From the NCBI GenBank assembly GCA_030272155.1, contig CP126191.1, positions 8,826,501 to 8,890,500 of the forward strand: a DNA stretch of 64,000 nucleotides, read 5' to 3'. The notes below the pieces were generated by a model. It made no database searches and was not told the origin of the DNA. It saw only the letters and a program-made list of their open reading frames with translations. Of the stretch, positions 36,194 through 48,119 are shown in pieces (positions within the stretch are counted from its first letter, which is position 1; each line of letters begins with the position of its first letter). The position numbers and the translations under genes were made by a program. The DNA comes from Tetradesmus obliquus. Its lineage: Eukaryota > Chlorophyta > Chlorophyceae > Sphaeropleales > Scenedesmaceae.

Positions 36194-38121
36194 ACTTGGA
36201 CCATGCCCAACAGCTGCCCCAGCATGGCTGGCGACAGCCAATACATAACTGAGCAAAGAAAGGAGCACCAATCATGAGCCATACGCAGCGCTGACACCAG
36301 CTGCACACAATCTTATACTTGAATTCATCTGGCGCATTGTCGGGCAGCTACGATCTGTTGCTGCTTGAATCGCTTGGTCAGGCTCCGTCAATTTGTATAT
36401 TGAAATGGGGGTGCGCTGACGACGCCTTGGCAGGTTGCAGTCGGCGCCAGTGTCAGCGCACCAGCGCTGCAACGTCCGGCATCAGGCCGGTGCCGCATCA
36501 AGGTGGTCATGGCATTGTGGCCATACAGGTTACTGTGCTAGCTGCATAATGGTGGCACCGGTAGCATTTGCAGCAGAATGGTTTGAATGGTTTTAACACG
36601 CATTGCACGACACTTTACTGCATAATGTGTACCATCGTGCGGTACCATTGACCATTACTTCCTTTGAGACTGGTCACCAGCATAGTATGCCACACACCCT
36701 TTCCCAGAGTCCAATGTTTGGTACAAGCTGTGGGTTGGAAAAATTGGCAGTATGTATGCCCCCTGCGCAAAGTGGACTGCTGATGTCATATGACATCAGC
36801 ATGCATGCTGCACCTTTCTACAGTGGCATTGCTGCGTTGCATTTGTCATAAAGAAATATTGGTGGTGTATGCTTAGCAGTGTGCAGACGCACCAGTGAAG
36901 GCTCCCTGAAGCTGTTCAGGCTGGCAAGGTGTGTTGTGCAGTGTGCAAGGTATTCTGCTATGGCTACCACCGTACTATGTGAGTATTCTACAGACATCCC
37001 ACATTTCACATCTCTTGTCGAGATTTGTCACAATAAGCGCGGTCATGATGCCCCAGCAGCCACAGAAGGCCTCTGGCAGAAGTTCCAGCAGCGGCGAGTC
37101 ACTGACTCCTTGGTAAGGTCTGCTGTGGCCATGCACTTTAGTGATGTGAGGTCACCGTGCATTGTCTGCACCCCCCTGCAGTTCACTCACCGCGGCTAAG
37201 CATCTGGCTACGTGTTAAGTACTAATTGCTACCAAATCGTCGGCTGGACCTTGTATAGCGCCGGCCATTTACATACCTATGCTGTGTATTGGCCGTGTCA
37301 ATAGCCAATCTATTAAATATATCCTGGTTGGATGTCACAGTGCTGCTTCATGTGCCTTGCTAGCGGGGGTTGATCAGTGATGCTCAGCAGCAACTCAGCT
37401 GACTTAGCGCGTCTCCTGGCAGGTGTGTGTACACACGTAACTTTGGATGCCTTGTTTGAATTAATCTCGTCACAGATGCTCGCTCACACCCCAGAGGCTG
37501 CCAGTCACCCTGCATGTCACACAGCACTGCACGGTCTGCCTCCACTCGTTACAGCACTCAAAAGAACTGAGGTCACTGCATGGAACTCCACACTGTTGAG
37601 TCCGAATCTGTGCTCTGCAAGCAAGCCAGTTGCCGAGGAACGTACAGGCGTGCCTGCAGCAAACATGAACTGCAACCCAGCTCTCCAGTAGTACACACAC
37701 AGGACAGCTACAGCTAGGAGCACGTGCCTGCCAGCGTGCAGAAGCAGAGAAGAGATGGTGTCCGCTGCATCACACAGGCCCGTGTAATCCTAAAATTACA
37801 TGCTTATATGCCAGATGCAAACTCTCTGTCAACAAGAGGCACGTCAGTGCCAAGAAAATGGTGAAGTTCCCAAATTCACAAGGAGACTTAAAAGGCCCGA
37901 ATCATTGGGGTAAGCCACCCACCTCACACCGCACCATTACTGAATAGGACACACGATTACGGCAATGCAACCAGCACACGAACAGCATATTATTCAGTCC
38001 AGCGCTCAAGGAGCCACAGCTGCTGGCCAGCAGCAGCTGACACAAACACCAACTCAGGAAGCCAGCATTGCATTCACACACAACCACGCATCAGACCTAT
38101 GCCACAGCACGCTGCAGCCCC
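36194..38121. other. Intergenic between convergent genes
   Basis: The hemerythrin-like gene ends on the left and the channel gene ends on the right, so both 3' UTRs lie here. A 103-codon frame at 37380-37691 is open and starts with ATG, but has no motif or splice support. Nothing else stands out. Confidence 0.4.
37796..37800 (-). terminator. Possible TGTAA polyadenylation signal of the channel gene
   Basis: Read on the minus strand, TGTAA lies about 320 bp past the channel stop codon at 38122-38124. It is supported by motif and position only. Confidence 0.3.
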
Positions 38122-39390
38122 TTACAAAGAATGTGAGCGCTGCAGCACGCCATGCCTGACTCTCCTACCTTCTGCATCCACCCCTGCTGCAGCCCTGTGC
38201 CTGCTGCTGCCTGAGCCATTTCTGCGCAACCCCAGCCCCACCCCTACTGCTGCCGGCCCTATTCCTGGCATGCCATAAGCAGGGTAGGGGTACCAGCCGC
38301 CACCCATCATGGCATACGGAGGGTAGAAGTGCTGCTGCTGCTGCTGCTGCTGCAGGCCAGGCGCTGGCATCACACCTGCTGCTGGCCAGCCGTGTTGCAT
38401 GCCAGGTACCACAGGGCTTGCTGGCGTGCGGATGTGGCCAGTTGTCAAGTGCCTGGCCATCTGCCGCTGCTGGCTGCTGCCACTCGCAGCAGCATTGCTG
38501 CTGCCTCTGTGGCGATCCCCGCTGGTGCGCCGGCTGCGGCTGTGACTCTGAGTGCATGATTCCATCCCCACCACCACATCGCAGCTATCCCCAGCAGCAG
38601 CAGCAGAAGACGAGCTGCTACCTGCTCGCTCAAGCCCTGCTGCTGTAGCAGCATCCTCACAGGTGCCGTCCCGCGCGCCTGCAGCATCGGGCGACTTGGC
38701 CCGTGTGCTCTGCCTCTGAAACTGCCCCGCCGGCACAGACCGTTGATACCGCATGGGCCCTGCTGCAAGCCCTGCAGCAGGGTGTGGAAAGCCACCCGCA
38801 TACGCTGCATACGGGTGTGCGTGCTGCCCATATGGCAGCGCTGCGTAAGGGTAGGCTCCAAAAGGGTGTGGGTAAGCTTGAAGCGGATGGGGATAGCCCA
38901 TGTGCAGGCCTGGGCCAAGCAGGGGCCCTGACACAGCTGCCAGCGCTTCCGGCAGCTGACTCAGCGCATGCCGAAGACCCGGGCCCCCAGCAGCAGCTGC
39001 TGCTGCTGCGCCTGCACCTGCTGCATGCTGCTGCTGCTGTGCTGCGGCCGCCGCTGCCTCTGCGGCAGTTGCTTCATTCACCGTATGCAAGGCTGCAAAC
39101 GGCGATGCTGCAGCACCAGCAGCTGCACCTGCCACGCCCCCCAGGCCCCCACCAGCACCACCAGCAGCAGCAGCAGCAGGAGCAGCAGCAGCCCAAGGTG
39201 GCAGCACGCTGCTGCCGCCTGGCATGCCGCCAGCACGTGGCGTGAAGGCTGCTTGCGCTGCGCTCATCTCCCGTGACAGGCCTGGCGCGGCTCCTAAGCC
39301 AATGCCCATGCCTAGGGCGCTGCTGGGGCTCATGGAGCTGATGAAGAGCTTGATGAGCACGTCCAGCTTCTTGTGCAGCTTCGTGACCCT

Positions 39391-39431
<41 letters not shown>

Positions 39432-42400
39432 TGATGAACAAGCTGCTCATCAGGCAAACAGAGTGATAGGCTGCCGGCAGTCGCAATGCTTGCACCCAGT
39501 ATACACAGCAGCTGCACATCTCCTGACGCCTCTGCCAGTGAGGGAGCTCGCTGCCATATCGTGCTGTCCCTCGTGCTGTCACCAGCACAAGTAACAGAGC
39601 AGTGCGAGTAGCTATGCTGTGTGTGCTGTAGGCTGCTTGTGGCGTGTATGCACGTGTACCTGCCCCGTAGCTCCTCCACCCTGCAGCAAACGTCCGCCAT
39701 CGCCGTTACAACTACATGCAAGTCGTGCTGCTGTGCCTGCGCTGTAGGGCGCAGCAGCGAGCTGCACCTGTCCTCCAGTAACAAAGCTATGTGTGCTGTA
39801 GGCCGCATTTGGCGTGTGTGCATCCTACCTGTCCTCCAGCTCCTCCACCCAGCAGCAAACGTCCGCCATCGCCACTACTACAACAAGCAAGTCGTGCTGT
39901 CGTGCCTGCGCTGTAAGGCACAGCGTGTCGTAGATCCCAGCACAGTAGGATGCAGGTTCGGCGACAGCTTCAGCCCATTGCTTACATCCTGAAAATGTTA
40001 ACTCGATCCATCTGCTTTGAATCAAAAACTCTGCAAATTACATGTTTACAGCTGCGAGCCACACCTGTCCTCCAGCTCCTCCACCCTGCAGCGCGTCTCC
40101 TGCTGCGCCCCCAGCAGGTTGTTCTCCATGAGGCCAATGCCCGACCACACGTTGCTCAAGCTCACCTGGCGGCAGCAGCAGCAGCAGCAGCAGGGGCAAG
40201 GGCAGCAGCAGCAGCGGCGGGAGCAGGAGTACAAGGGCCAGCACAATGCGGCACCCAGCAGCGGGCAGGCGCAAGCATAAAGATAGTGAACTGGTATGAT
40301 CCAGTGCGAGCTGCCTCGTCAGAGCTTCATCAACCTCATCATGGAGAGCATCCGTACTGCGACTGCTGTGACACACCGGTCATCAGCCGCAGCCTGCAGC
40401 AGTACCAGGCTGCATCAGCACATTGGCACTCAGCGCCAGCCGTGCGGCACAGCAGCTTCTGTGCTGCATCACAGCTGAGGGCACCCTGCGGCTCAGCCAG
40501 TGCCGCATTGTTACCTCGTAGGTGCTGTCGGGGTGGAATTTGAGGATGTGCACGAAGGGCGGGTGCCACGCGGGCGAGCGCAGCCAGTCTGGCAGCGTGG
40601 TCTCCAGCTCATCGATGATCTCAGCCTTGCTGCACAGGAAGCGCAGGCCCTCGTCCTGCGTTACAATACAACGCAACACATCTCAGGACTGAAACCTGCC
40701 TCAGGCACTAGCCCAGCGAGCCGCTACTCCGCTCATGAGGGTGCTAGCGATTGTATCCAGTCTTTCCTTCAGTGGTTGGGCGGTTGAAACCACCCGCACA
40801 AGTCCGTCAATGCCAGTTGCTTTTTTAGGCCAGCCACGGGCGGATACACGCAGCCAGCCGACAAACGTACAGTGGCGCCAGAGTTGGATAAGTCAGCAGC
40901 CTTGCTGCACAGGAAGCGCAGGCCCTCGTCCTGCATTGCACGCAGCCAGCCGACAAACGCACGGTGGTGTCTAAACCCTAAAACCCTAAACCCTAAAGCC
41001 TAGTGGCGCCAGAGTTGGATGAGTCAACAGCCTTGCTGCACAGGAAGCGCAGGCCTCATCCTGCATTGCATTGTGGAGGTATGTTTGAGCTGAATGATCA
41101 GGCCGCGTTGTGTTGCTGACACAGGCACAGCATGTGTGGAGTTGATGTGGAGCCATGCACAGCGCCACTGCGATACAGGGGGCGGCCGCTGTGAAAGAAG
41201 CTGCTCACAGGTTGCACTGGACGTGTGCCAGCAAAATGAAGGCTGGCTACAGAGCTTTCTTCAGACAGCAAAGAGCAGAGAAGCACCAGGTGCACCTATA
41301 CCTTGCCCAATCCAGACTATGCCTACAATCCACCACCATGGCACAGCAACTGGCAGCATGCGTAACTTCCCCCCTTAGCGAGAAGCGACTGTTGACGGTG
41401 AAGCAGAGCAAATGCTTATCTGAGAGTGGCTGCTTTCAAGTATGACGCGAAGATGGGTTGCTGCACGCACCTGGGTGATCTTGGAGAAGCTGTTGGTCAT
41501 GGAGGCTATCAGCACGTTGAGCAGCAGCACGTTCATGACAAACTCGAACGCGATGAACAACAGCATGGCTGCCGTCGGGTTGGTGGAGTTGTAGAACACC
41601 TGAAGGAGCATCAGCATCAGCAGCAGCAGCAGCAGCAACAGCAGTGTGTCAGCAATCATATGTATACATACCTGCTGCCAGCACGGTGCTCCGGTACTTG
41701 CTGTCTGCAGCCAACAATCTGCACATCGATGCAAAAGCAAAAACACTACATGATCAACCTTGAGATGTAGAAGCACCCATGATGCACTCTCCAATGCTAC
41801 CACTGACACAGGAGTACCAATAGTCTCTGCCTTTCTACTCTTCAAGGTGTACCCGCTGCAACCTGCCATCAGCAAAGCGGCAACTGCATGCAAGCTGCAG
41901 TCATGTGCAAGCTCACATTGTAGTCAAACATGGCCAGCATGAAGCTGTACATGCTGGCCATGGAGTGCCACACGTTGGCAAAGTCCACAAATTGCTCCCG
42001 GTCCTGCCTGTACAGGCTGTAGAAGGCCAGCGCAAAGCCCAGCATGGTCAGCGTGAGGAACACCAGGAACCTGCAGCAGCAGCAGCAGCAGCAGCAGCAG
42101 CGTGAGGGGCTGGCTCTACAGGTGTAGACAGTGGGCGCGTTGAGAGGGGCGGTGCTGTGTCTGCGCTACACTGGCAATGCTGTTGCCTGCCAGGGTGGTG
42201 TACGCTACAGCCGGCTTGCCACAAGGAAGCACATGCTTACTGCTGGCACCTCATTTCTGCCCGGAAGTGCGTGAATGCGCTAGCATCCGCTGTCAGCGCT
42301 GAAATAACAAGCAGCAGCAGCAGCTGCTGCAGCAACAGCAGCAGCAGCTGGCAGCCCACCCACCACTTCAGGTCTTCCAGGACTGCACATCAGTTACAAT

Positions 42401-42846
42401 GTACACAGCAGCAGGCAGACATGCCCTAGTGAGCAATGGCGGCTGCAGAGGTGGGCCACAGCGGCAGTACAGGTGTGTTGCAGTGCTAACTAAAAGTCAG
42501 CATACAGCTGGCGGTTGCAGCGCTGCTGCTGACTCAGCAAAGATCCAGTGCTTGTCAACATGCATCTAGAAGCATCTAGCAGCATCTGACAGCTGCAGCA
42601 GGCAGCCATCAGGAGCCAGCTGGCCACTGCCACATCATCTGTTGCTGCAACAGCAGTGCTTGCAGGTGCGCTGTTGTGCATTGAACAAACCCTAAAACTG
42701 TCATTTTAATCCAGTGCTGGCACAGCAGCCGGCAGCAGCAGCGCAGCACTCCCTGCTGCATTGGCAAACCACCGCTCACTTTTGCTGACGGTGTCCACCA
42801 GCGTGGTCTTGGTGGGGTTAAAAGCCTTGGCAAAGTAGTGCAGCCT

Positions 42847-42897
<51 letters not shown>

Positions 42898-43313
42898 GCA
42901 GCTATGGTCACCCTGGGTTGCCGCAGCTTGAAAGCTATGGAGGCATAGCAGCGTGCCTCATGGACGAAACAGCCCAGTGCAATACAACTGGGTGCCACGG
43001 AGAGCCCTCCAGCACACACGCACGCATCATATACCTACCGGACATACCCAGGGTACTGTCAACAGGCTGCCCATCCGCATGCCCTGCTCCCCAACATAGC
43101 ACGGGAACTGTATCAACAGCACTGCCAATGCGCCAGCCCAACAGTAGCTGTTGTGCATTCTGCAGTTGCAAGGGGCCAGCGGCTGCTGCTGCAGCTGTGC
43201 CTCACTTGGTCCACATCAGCACGTGCTGCGTGGCCAGCATCACACTGAAGAAGCCCTCATCCATGAACTCGCGCTGCACATGCAGCACGCAGATGACAAT
43301 CTGTAGCAGCAGC

Positions 43314-43344
<31 letters not shown>

Positions 43345-46300
43345 ATGTCCAGGGAGGGTGGGAGCAACCAGCCTGGCAAGCAGCGTATGTGTTGCTGAGG
43401 TGTATGCATGCAGGTGTTAATGACCTGCTGGTTCAACAGCTGTGCAGCTGACAACGCCTGCGCTCAGGCGAAAGACTGCACAACACAGCCTGCAACAAGG
43501 CGCAGGCGGTGCATAAACAGGAGGACTTGCTGCCTGCAGCAGCAGCAGCAGCAGCAGCAGCAGCGCACCTGCAGCACGTAGCTGACAAGGTCCATGATGT
43601 TCCACATGCCCACCCAGCCAAAGCCATAGGCAGCGATGGTGCACAGCTCCATGTACAGGAACGGCGCCATGGGCAGCAGGGTGAGCAGGCTGAACACAGT
43701 CGCAGCAAAGCCGTTCCTGCAAGCACGCCAGCAAGGAAAACCAGTTATTAGTACCAAAGTAGGTAATATACAGCGGGGCCATGTGCCCGGTGTAACTTCA
43801 TTGGGTTGTAACTGGCCACAGATCCACCCACTAAGGAGCCAAACCAGGCTCCTGAAGTTAATATGGTTGTGGGTTGCTGTACTGCCAACTGCAGCCAGAA
43901 GCTGCACTGTGCATTGCTGTAGCTGCGTGCTGAGCTGTGCCGTGCTGTGCTGGTGTGTGTATCGTGCATGGCAGCTGGTAATGAATCAGCGCACCTGTCA
44001 GCCATAAGCTGCCAGAATGTCATCGTCCAATCCTGCAAGCACCACCAGCACCAACACATGTGAGAAGACGCATGCCTTGATTTCGGCAGCAGTTGGAAGT
44101 GAATGCCTTGGCGCTCCCCAGGAACGGGAACAGCACATGAGTTTGCAGGAGCTCTGGGCAGGGCATCAGCAGAGCTTTGTGACGTGCGCTGGGCTTCAGC
44201 ACGACACCACAAACAGCACTGCGGGAGCAGCAACCAAGCAGGAGGCTTCTGAACACGTATTGCAGGCGCCACCAGCATCCACGGAAGCCTGTGGGTTATC
44301 CGCAGCGAGCAACCCGCAACAACCACATGCTGATGCTGTGCATCACCGCTGCTGCCTCTTCAAACATCCATTGTGTGTGCCGCATCCACAGCCAGGTGGA
44401 GGGCTCCCCCAGCCGGCACCCACCTCTTGCTGAAACAGCAGGGTGAATGCGGTATAGCCAGCCAGCCATGCCAGGTAGCATGCGAGCTCGTACAGCAGGA
44501 ACTTCTTTGCCCAGGTGTGCCACTTGTAGTTGATCACTGCCTGCACCGCAGGCAGCCCAAACACAGCAGCGGAGCAGCCCCGCGCCTGCGCAGCAGCAGC
44601 GGCGGCAGCGGGTGCAGCAGCAGCAGCGGCGGCAGCAGCAGCAGCATGCATGAGCATGCTTAGCATGACACAGGTGGTTGCTCTTCTCACGGCAGACGGT
44701 GCTGCTGCAGGTAGCTGCAGCGGAGTGCTTTCTCACAACAAAGTGAATGTTGTACCACCCAAACGTCACCGAGCGTGTTTACTGTAGAATTCTTGGGTGC
44801 TTGGGTGCTTCAATAGCCTGCTTGCATGCAACTGATGCAACTTCAATAGCCGGCTTGCATGCAACTGATGTCAACAACATCAGCAGCGGCAGCCAGGCCC
44901 TCGATGTGCACAGCCAGAGGCATGAGATGTTCACAGACAGCTGATGTACTTAGGGCAGCACTGCTGCTGCGGCAGCGGTGCCCTTACATGGTAGCGCTTG
45001 AGTAGGGGGTGCAGCAAACCCTTGGACCCCTCAGCAGCAGCATCCCTCAGGTTAACAACATGCGCCTGCACATACGCACACACATACAGCACACAAGAGC
45101 CAGTGCAGCTGAGCTAACAGGGCTGCCTGCTTGCGGATAACATACTGCAGGGGCGCGGCAGCAGTGGATGTGTGCTGGCGACACCATGGCAAGCGCTGAG
45201 TGGCCACTTGAGCTGTCAGTGCACAGCCACCAAATCAATTCAATTGCACTGCACTGTGCACAGACCAGAATCGACACAAGCTCAGCAACAAAAAAGACCG
45301 TTTGTGAAATCACGGCACAGCTGCAGGGTAATGTGTGTGTGGCAGCTGCTGTGTCCAGTCTCAGAAGGCCGCGCACCTCCATGGTGATCTTGGTGGTCCA
45401 GCCGATGCCTGCTGCTGATCTGCTGTACTCTGACAGCTGCTCCCGCCACATGCTCTCCCAGTCAACCTGAAACACAACCGCAGCACCAGCAGCCGTATGA
45501 AAGGCGTCGTGACTGTGCAAGCGGTGCAGTGACAGGTAGCACTGCTGTTGATCGGGGTGTGTGAGCTACATTGGTTCTTCAGGACCAACCTTACATTCAT
45601 ACTGCTGTGCACTGCAAGCTGTATTGCTCTGTTGTAATGCTCTTCCAGTGCACACTGTGCTGTGCTGTCATCACTGTTGCGGGGCGGCGACGGCGGCCAA
45701 CACACTCCGCAGCACCTCTGCCAGGGTTATCCCGCTTGCCGCAACCACCACCCTCCCATTGCTCCTGCTGCTCCTGCTGCAGCAGCGCTTGCCTGCGCAC
45801 CTCGTAGTGGTCTGCGCCTGTGGTGAGCATGTTTTCATGGCCAAAGGCCTTGAAGGCGACAGCATCCTGCAGCCAGCAGCAGCAGCAGCAGCAGGTTGAG
45901 GCAGCTGCCTTGCAAGGGCAGGGTGTGAAGAAGTGTAGGTTGACTTGAACTAGCGCCACGCACTGTCAGGAACTGTGCCTCAACTGCTTGCCTGCCCAGC
46001 AGAACAGCCGCATGGCTGTGGTGTGGCTACTCAACGTTGATGCAGTGAAAAGCTGGCTGATTCAGACGTCGCGGAGCCCTCAGCTGGCTGCACGAGTATC
46101 CTGCTGCTGCTCAAACAGGTGGCAGCAGTACGGCACATGGCAGGCATTTGCAACTTATGCTGGTGCTAGGGGGAGTTCACCTGCACTTCGAACTCTCCCA
46201 GCTTTGCCACGCCTTCCTCTTCAAGGTACTGAAGGCGCACAGAAGTTCAGGTGATCATCGCGCATGCGCTACGTTAGGCATGTGGCGCTGCTGTCATGTG

Positions 46301-46595
46301 CTGCTGATGCGGTCATGTGCTGTTGTTGCAGTCAGGTGCTGCCCAGCTGATGTGTGCAGGAACATGCAGGCACAGTGTCACAGCAGCACACCTGGATCAC
46401 ATCCTTGGGCTTCTCCCTGATCAGCTCCCGCATCTTATACACATCTTCATCCTCCACATGCTCAGGCTGCCCAGCAGCTCCTGCTTCCATAGATCTGAGC
46501 TCAGCTAGCAGGTCCTCGTCAAAGATTGAGAAGTCACATTCACCTCCACCATAACCCTCTGCTTCCGCCAAGAGCGGCTCTAGATTATCAGCCAT
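38122..46595 (-). CDS. TRP-like six-transmembrane cation channel (about 15 exons, 915 aa)
   Basis: Exons: 46595-46392, 46228-46181, 45866-45801, 45466-45377, 45065-44988, 44540-44424, 44032-43995, 43716-43569, 43300-43206, 42844-42773, 42070-41917, 41599-41471, 40655-40515, 40165-40065, 39388-38122 (sum 2748). The exon 3 donor is the least certain; the frame stays open past it. Segments: S1 FLLYELACYLAWLAGYTAF, S2 FAATVFSLLTLLPMAPFLYM, S3 WNIMDLVSYVLQIVICVL, S4 near VMLATQHVLMW, S5 FLVFLTLTMLGFALAFYSLY, a short pore helix with VWHSMASMYSFMLAMFDYN, S6 AAMLLFIAFEFVMNVLLLNV. This is the ion-transport fold of TRP channels, nearest TRPV in style (inference). No ankyrin repeats are seen in the short acidic N-terminus. 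A coiled coil (CRVEELEDRVTKLHKKLDVL) follows S6, then a long Ala/Gly/Pro/Tyr-rich cytosolic tail. Likely a Ca2+-permeable sensory channel. Confidence 0.87.
39660..40165 (-). repeat. Two intron 14 copies of channel exon 14's coiled-coil end
   Basis: The real exon 14 ends RVEELEDR with its donor at 40065. Copies with donors at 39829 (WVEELEDR then GTAGGA) and 39660 (RVEELRGR then GTACAC) lie 236 and 169 bp further on. The two intronic copies resemble each other more than the exon, including the upstream block coding MADVCCxVEEL. Their best acceptors are phase 0 while the exit is phase 2, so simple inclusion would shift frame. Confidence 0.75.
40655..41060 (-). repeat. Two intron 12 copies of channel exon 13's start
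   Basis: The first codons of exon 13 (DEGLRFLCSK after a CAG) recur at 40930 and 41060 on the minus strand. The 40930 copy could form a 60-nt in-frame exon ending at 40871 before GTACGT. The 41060 copy has lost one G, shifting its frame, and leads into telomere-like repeats. Confidence 0.75.
40971..41000. repeat. Interstitial telomere-type repeats (CCCTAAA)
   Basis: About four CTAAACCC-type units (TTTAGGG on the other strand, the plant and green-algal telomere unit) lie inside the duplicated segment of channel intron 12. Flanks on both sides match the neighbouring copy, so the block looks inserted. Such inserts are usually read as telomerase-patched breaks. Confidence 0.8.
44789..44880. repeat. 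Short dispersed element copy, channel intron 5
   Basis: Two adjacent units share CTTGCATGCAACTGATG, preceded by a TTCTTGGGTGCTT stretch. The same arrangement is found near 2604-2665 in dynamin intron 10, including the trailing ATGTCAACAA. This suggests a dispersed element of unknown type. Confidence 0.55.
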
Positions 46596-46974
46596 AGGGA
46601 ACTACGAGACGACCAACTGAGCACAGCTACGAGACGTCCACGTGCGAAGGCATCAATCTGAAATTGGATGCAAAAACACCATATTCATTGTTCATTTGAC
46701 GTTCTTGAATCCAGGCATTGAAACGCCCGTGCACATGAGGACGTGGCGACAGTGACGACCCTACTGTCAACGCTCACTGTCAAAAGTTGTGACACGTCAC
46801 AGGGCTGTAGCCCTTACAGCTGAGCTGAGCTGGGGTTAGCTTTTAAGCAGCATTTGTCACGACGATACCATACCAAGCATGCTCTGAATTCCTTCAAGGT
46901 GGCAGAGGCAGGCTGTACATAGCAGTACACAATTGGGCAGTCTCCACCTGCAGCCATTTCTTCCTGTAGCAGCC
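46596..46974. promoter_or_regulatory. Shared promoter interval, channel and SPAG8-like genes
   Basis: Two start codons diverge across 379 bp. The interval lacks CTG runs and is richer in A/T than the genes. It should contain both transcription start regions. No specific factor site was recognised. Confidence 0.6.
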
Positions 46975-48083
46975 ATGACCGAGCACGTTGGCACCCCCTT
47001 CACTGCTTACAACAACACTGGAAACGTAGCTACACTTGTGGGCAACTGGCAGGAAGAGGCTGTGCTCAAAGCAGTAACTGGCACCTCAAGGAACAAGGTA
47101 CTGCTCTGCCACATCAGCAACGCTGTGACAGCAAAGTGCAACAACAATTATTTTGTAGGAACAGCCAGAATGGTAACCGCAGCACATACTACACTAATGT
47201 GGGTGCGTCTTGCACTTCAAAGGTGGCATGCAGCGCGTTACCGCTGAGTGAGCCAGCCTGACACTTCTTGGCACACCTGTTATGGCAGCGGCAACAATCC
47301 ATGTCAACATGAAGTATGTGCTGTTATGCAAGCAACACAACATATACGCTGGACTGAAGCCATGTGCTTACTCTATGCTGCTGTGCTCACATGATTACGC
47401 ATGCAGACAGTCGCCCTGCAGAACCAGGCAGCTGCAGAGGCGACAGTATTTGCAGTCAGGCAAGACGAGGCAGCTGATGAGCCAACACACAGCAGGGTGA
47501 TAGAGCATACAGAGCAGCTGGTGGGTGCAGCGCTTGTGTTGTGCCAAGGCTGGGCACGTGACTGGCATGCATATGCGGGATGCACAATATGGTGCTAGCC
47601 GCTAGCAGCATCCTGCAGCAGGAGTGTTGCAGCATTGGTGCACTGCTGCAGACTATGCTGGCGGTTGCAAACTTTGCACAAGCGCAATTACCATGATTAA
47701 GGGCAAAAACACAGCATGGTGCTGACCAGCTTGCTATGCTGCTGCATGCAGCTGCCTGCAGAATGGATAACACACAACACGGTCAACTTCCAGCCACCAG
47801 CTGCGCGCACGTTTGACCTTGCCAGCTACCCCAAGCTCGAGCAGAGCGGCCCCCGCGCAGAGCAGGTGACAGCAGCTGCTGCAGTAGCCACGCCATCAGA
47901 GTTGAAACGACAGCGCCAGGCTTACTCAATCCAGCATTTGAAAACTTGCATGTCAACAAACAGACGCACCCTGTGAGCATCGGGCGAGGTCTGCTTGCAC
48001 TACAGGCACACTGGCAGCTGGCTGTGCAGCAGGTCAGCACTGACGCAGCTGCCTGCGTCAATCGGATGCCTGCTGCCTGCTGG

Positions 48084-48119
<36 letters not shown>

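Noticed and set aside
36879-37199. Plus-strand frame of 106 codons
   Set aside because: No ATG at its start and no homology cue; GTAAGG near its end is not matched by a downstream exon.
37380-37691. 103-codon plus-strand ATG frame
   Set aside because: No recognised domain, repeats or regulatory context; length is within chance for this base composition. Kept only as a note.
40985-41000. A real chromosome end at the telomere-type repeats
   Set aside because: Only about four units, and the channel gene continues on both sides in phase, so the block is interstitial.
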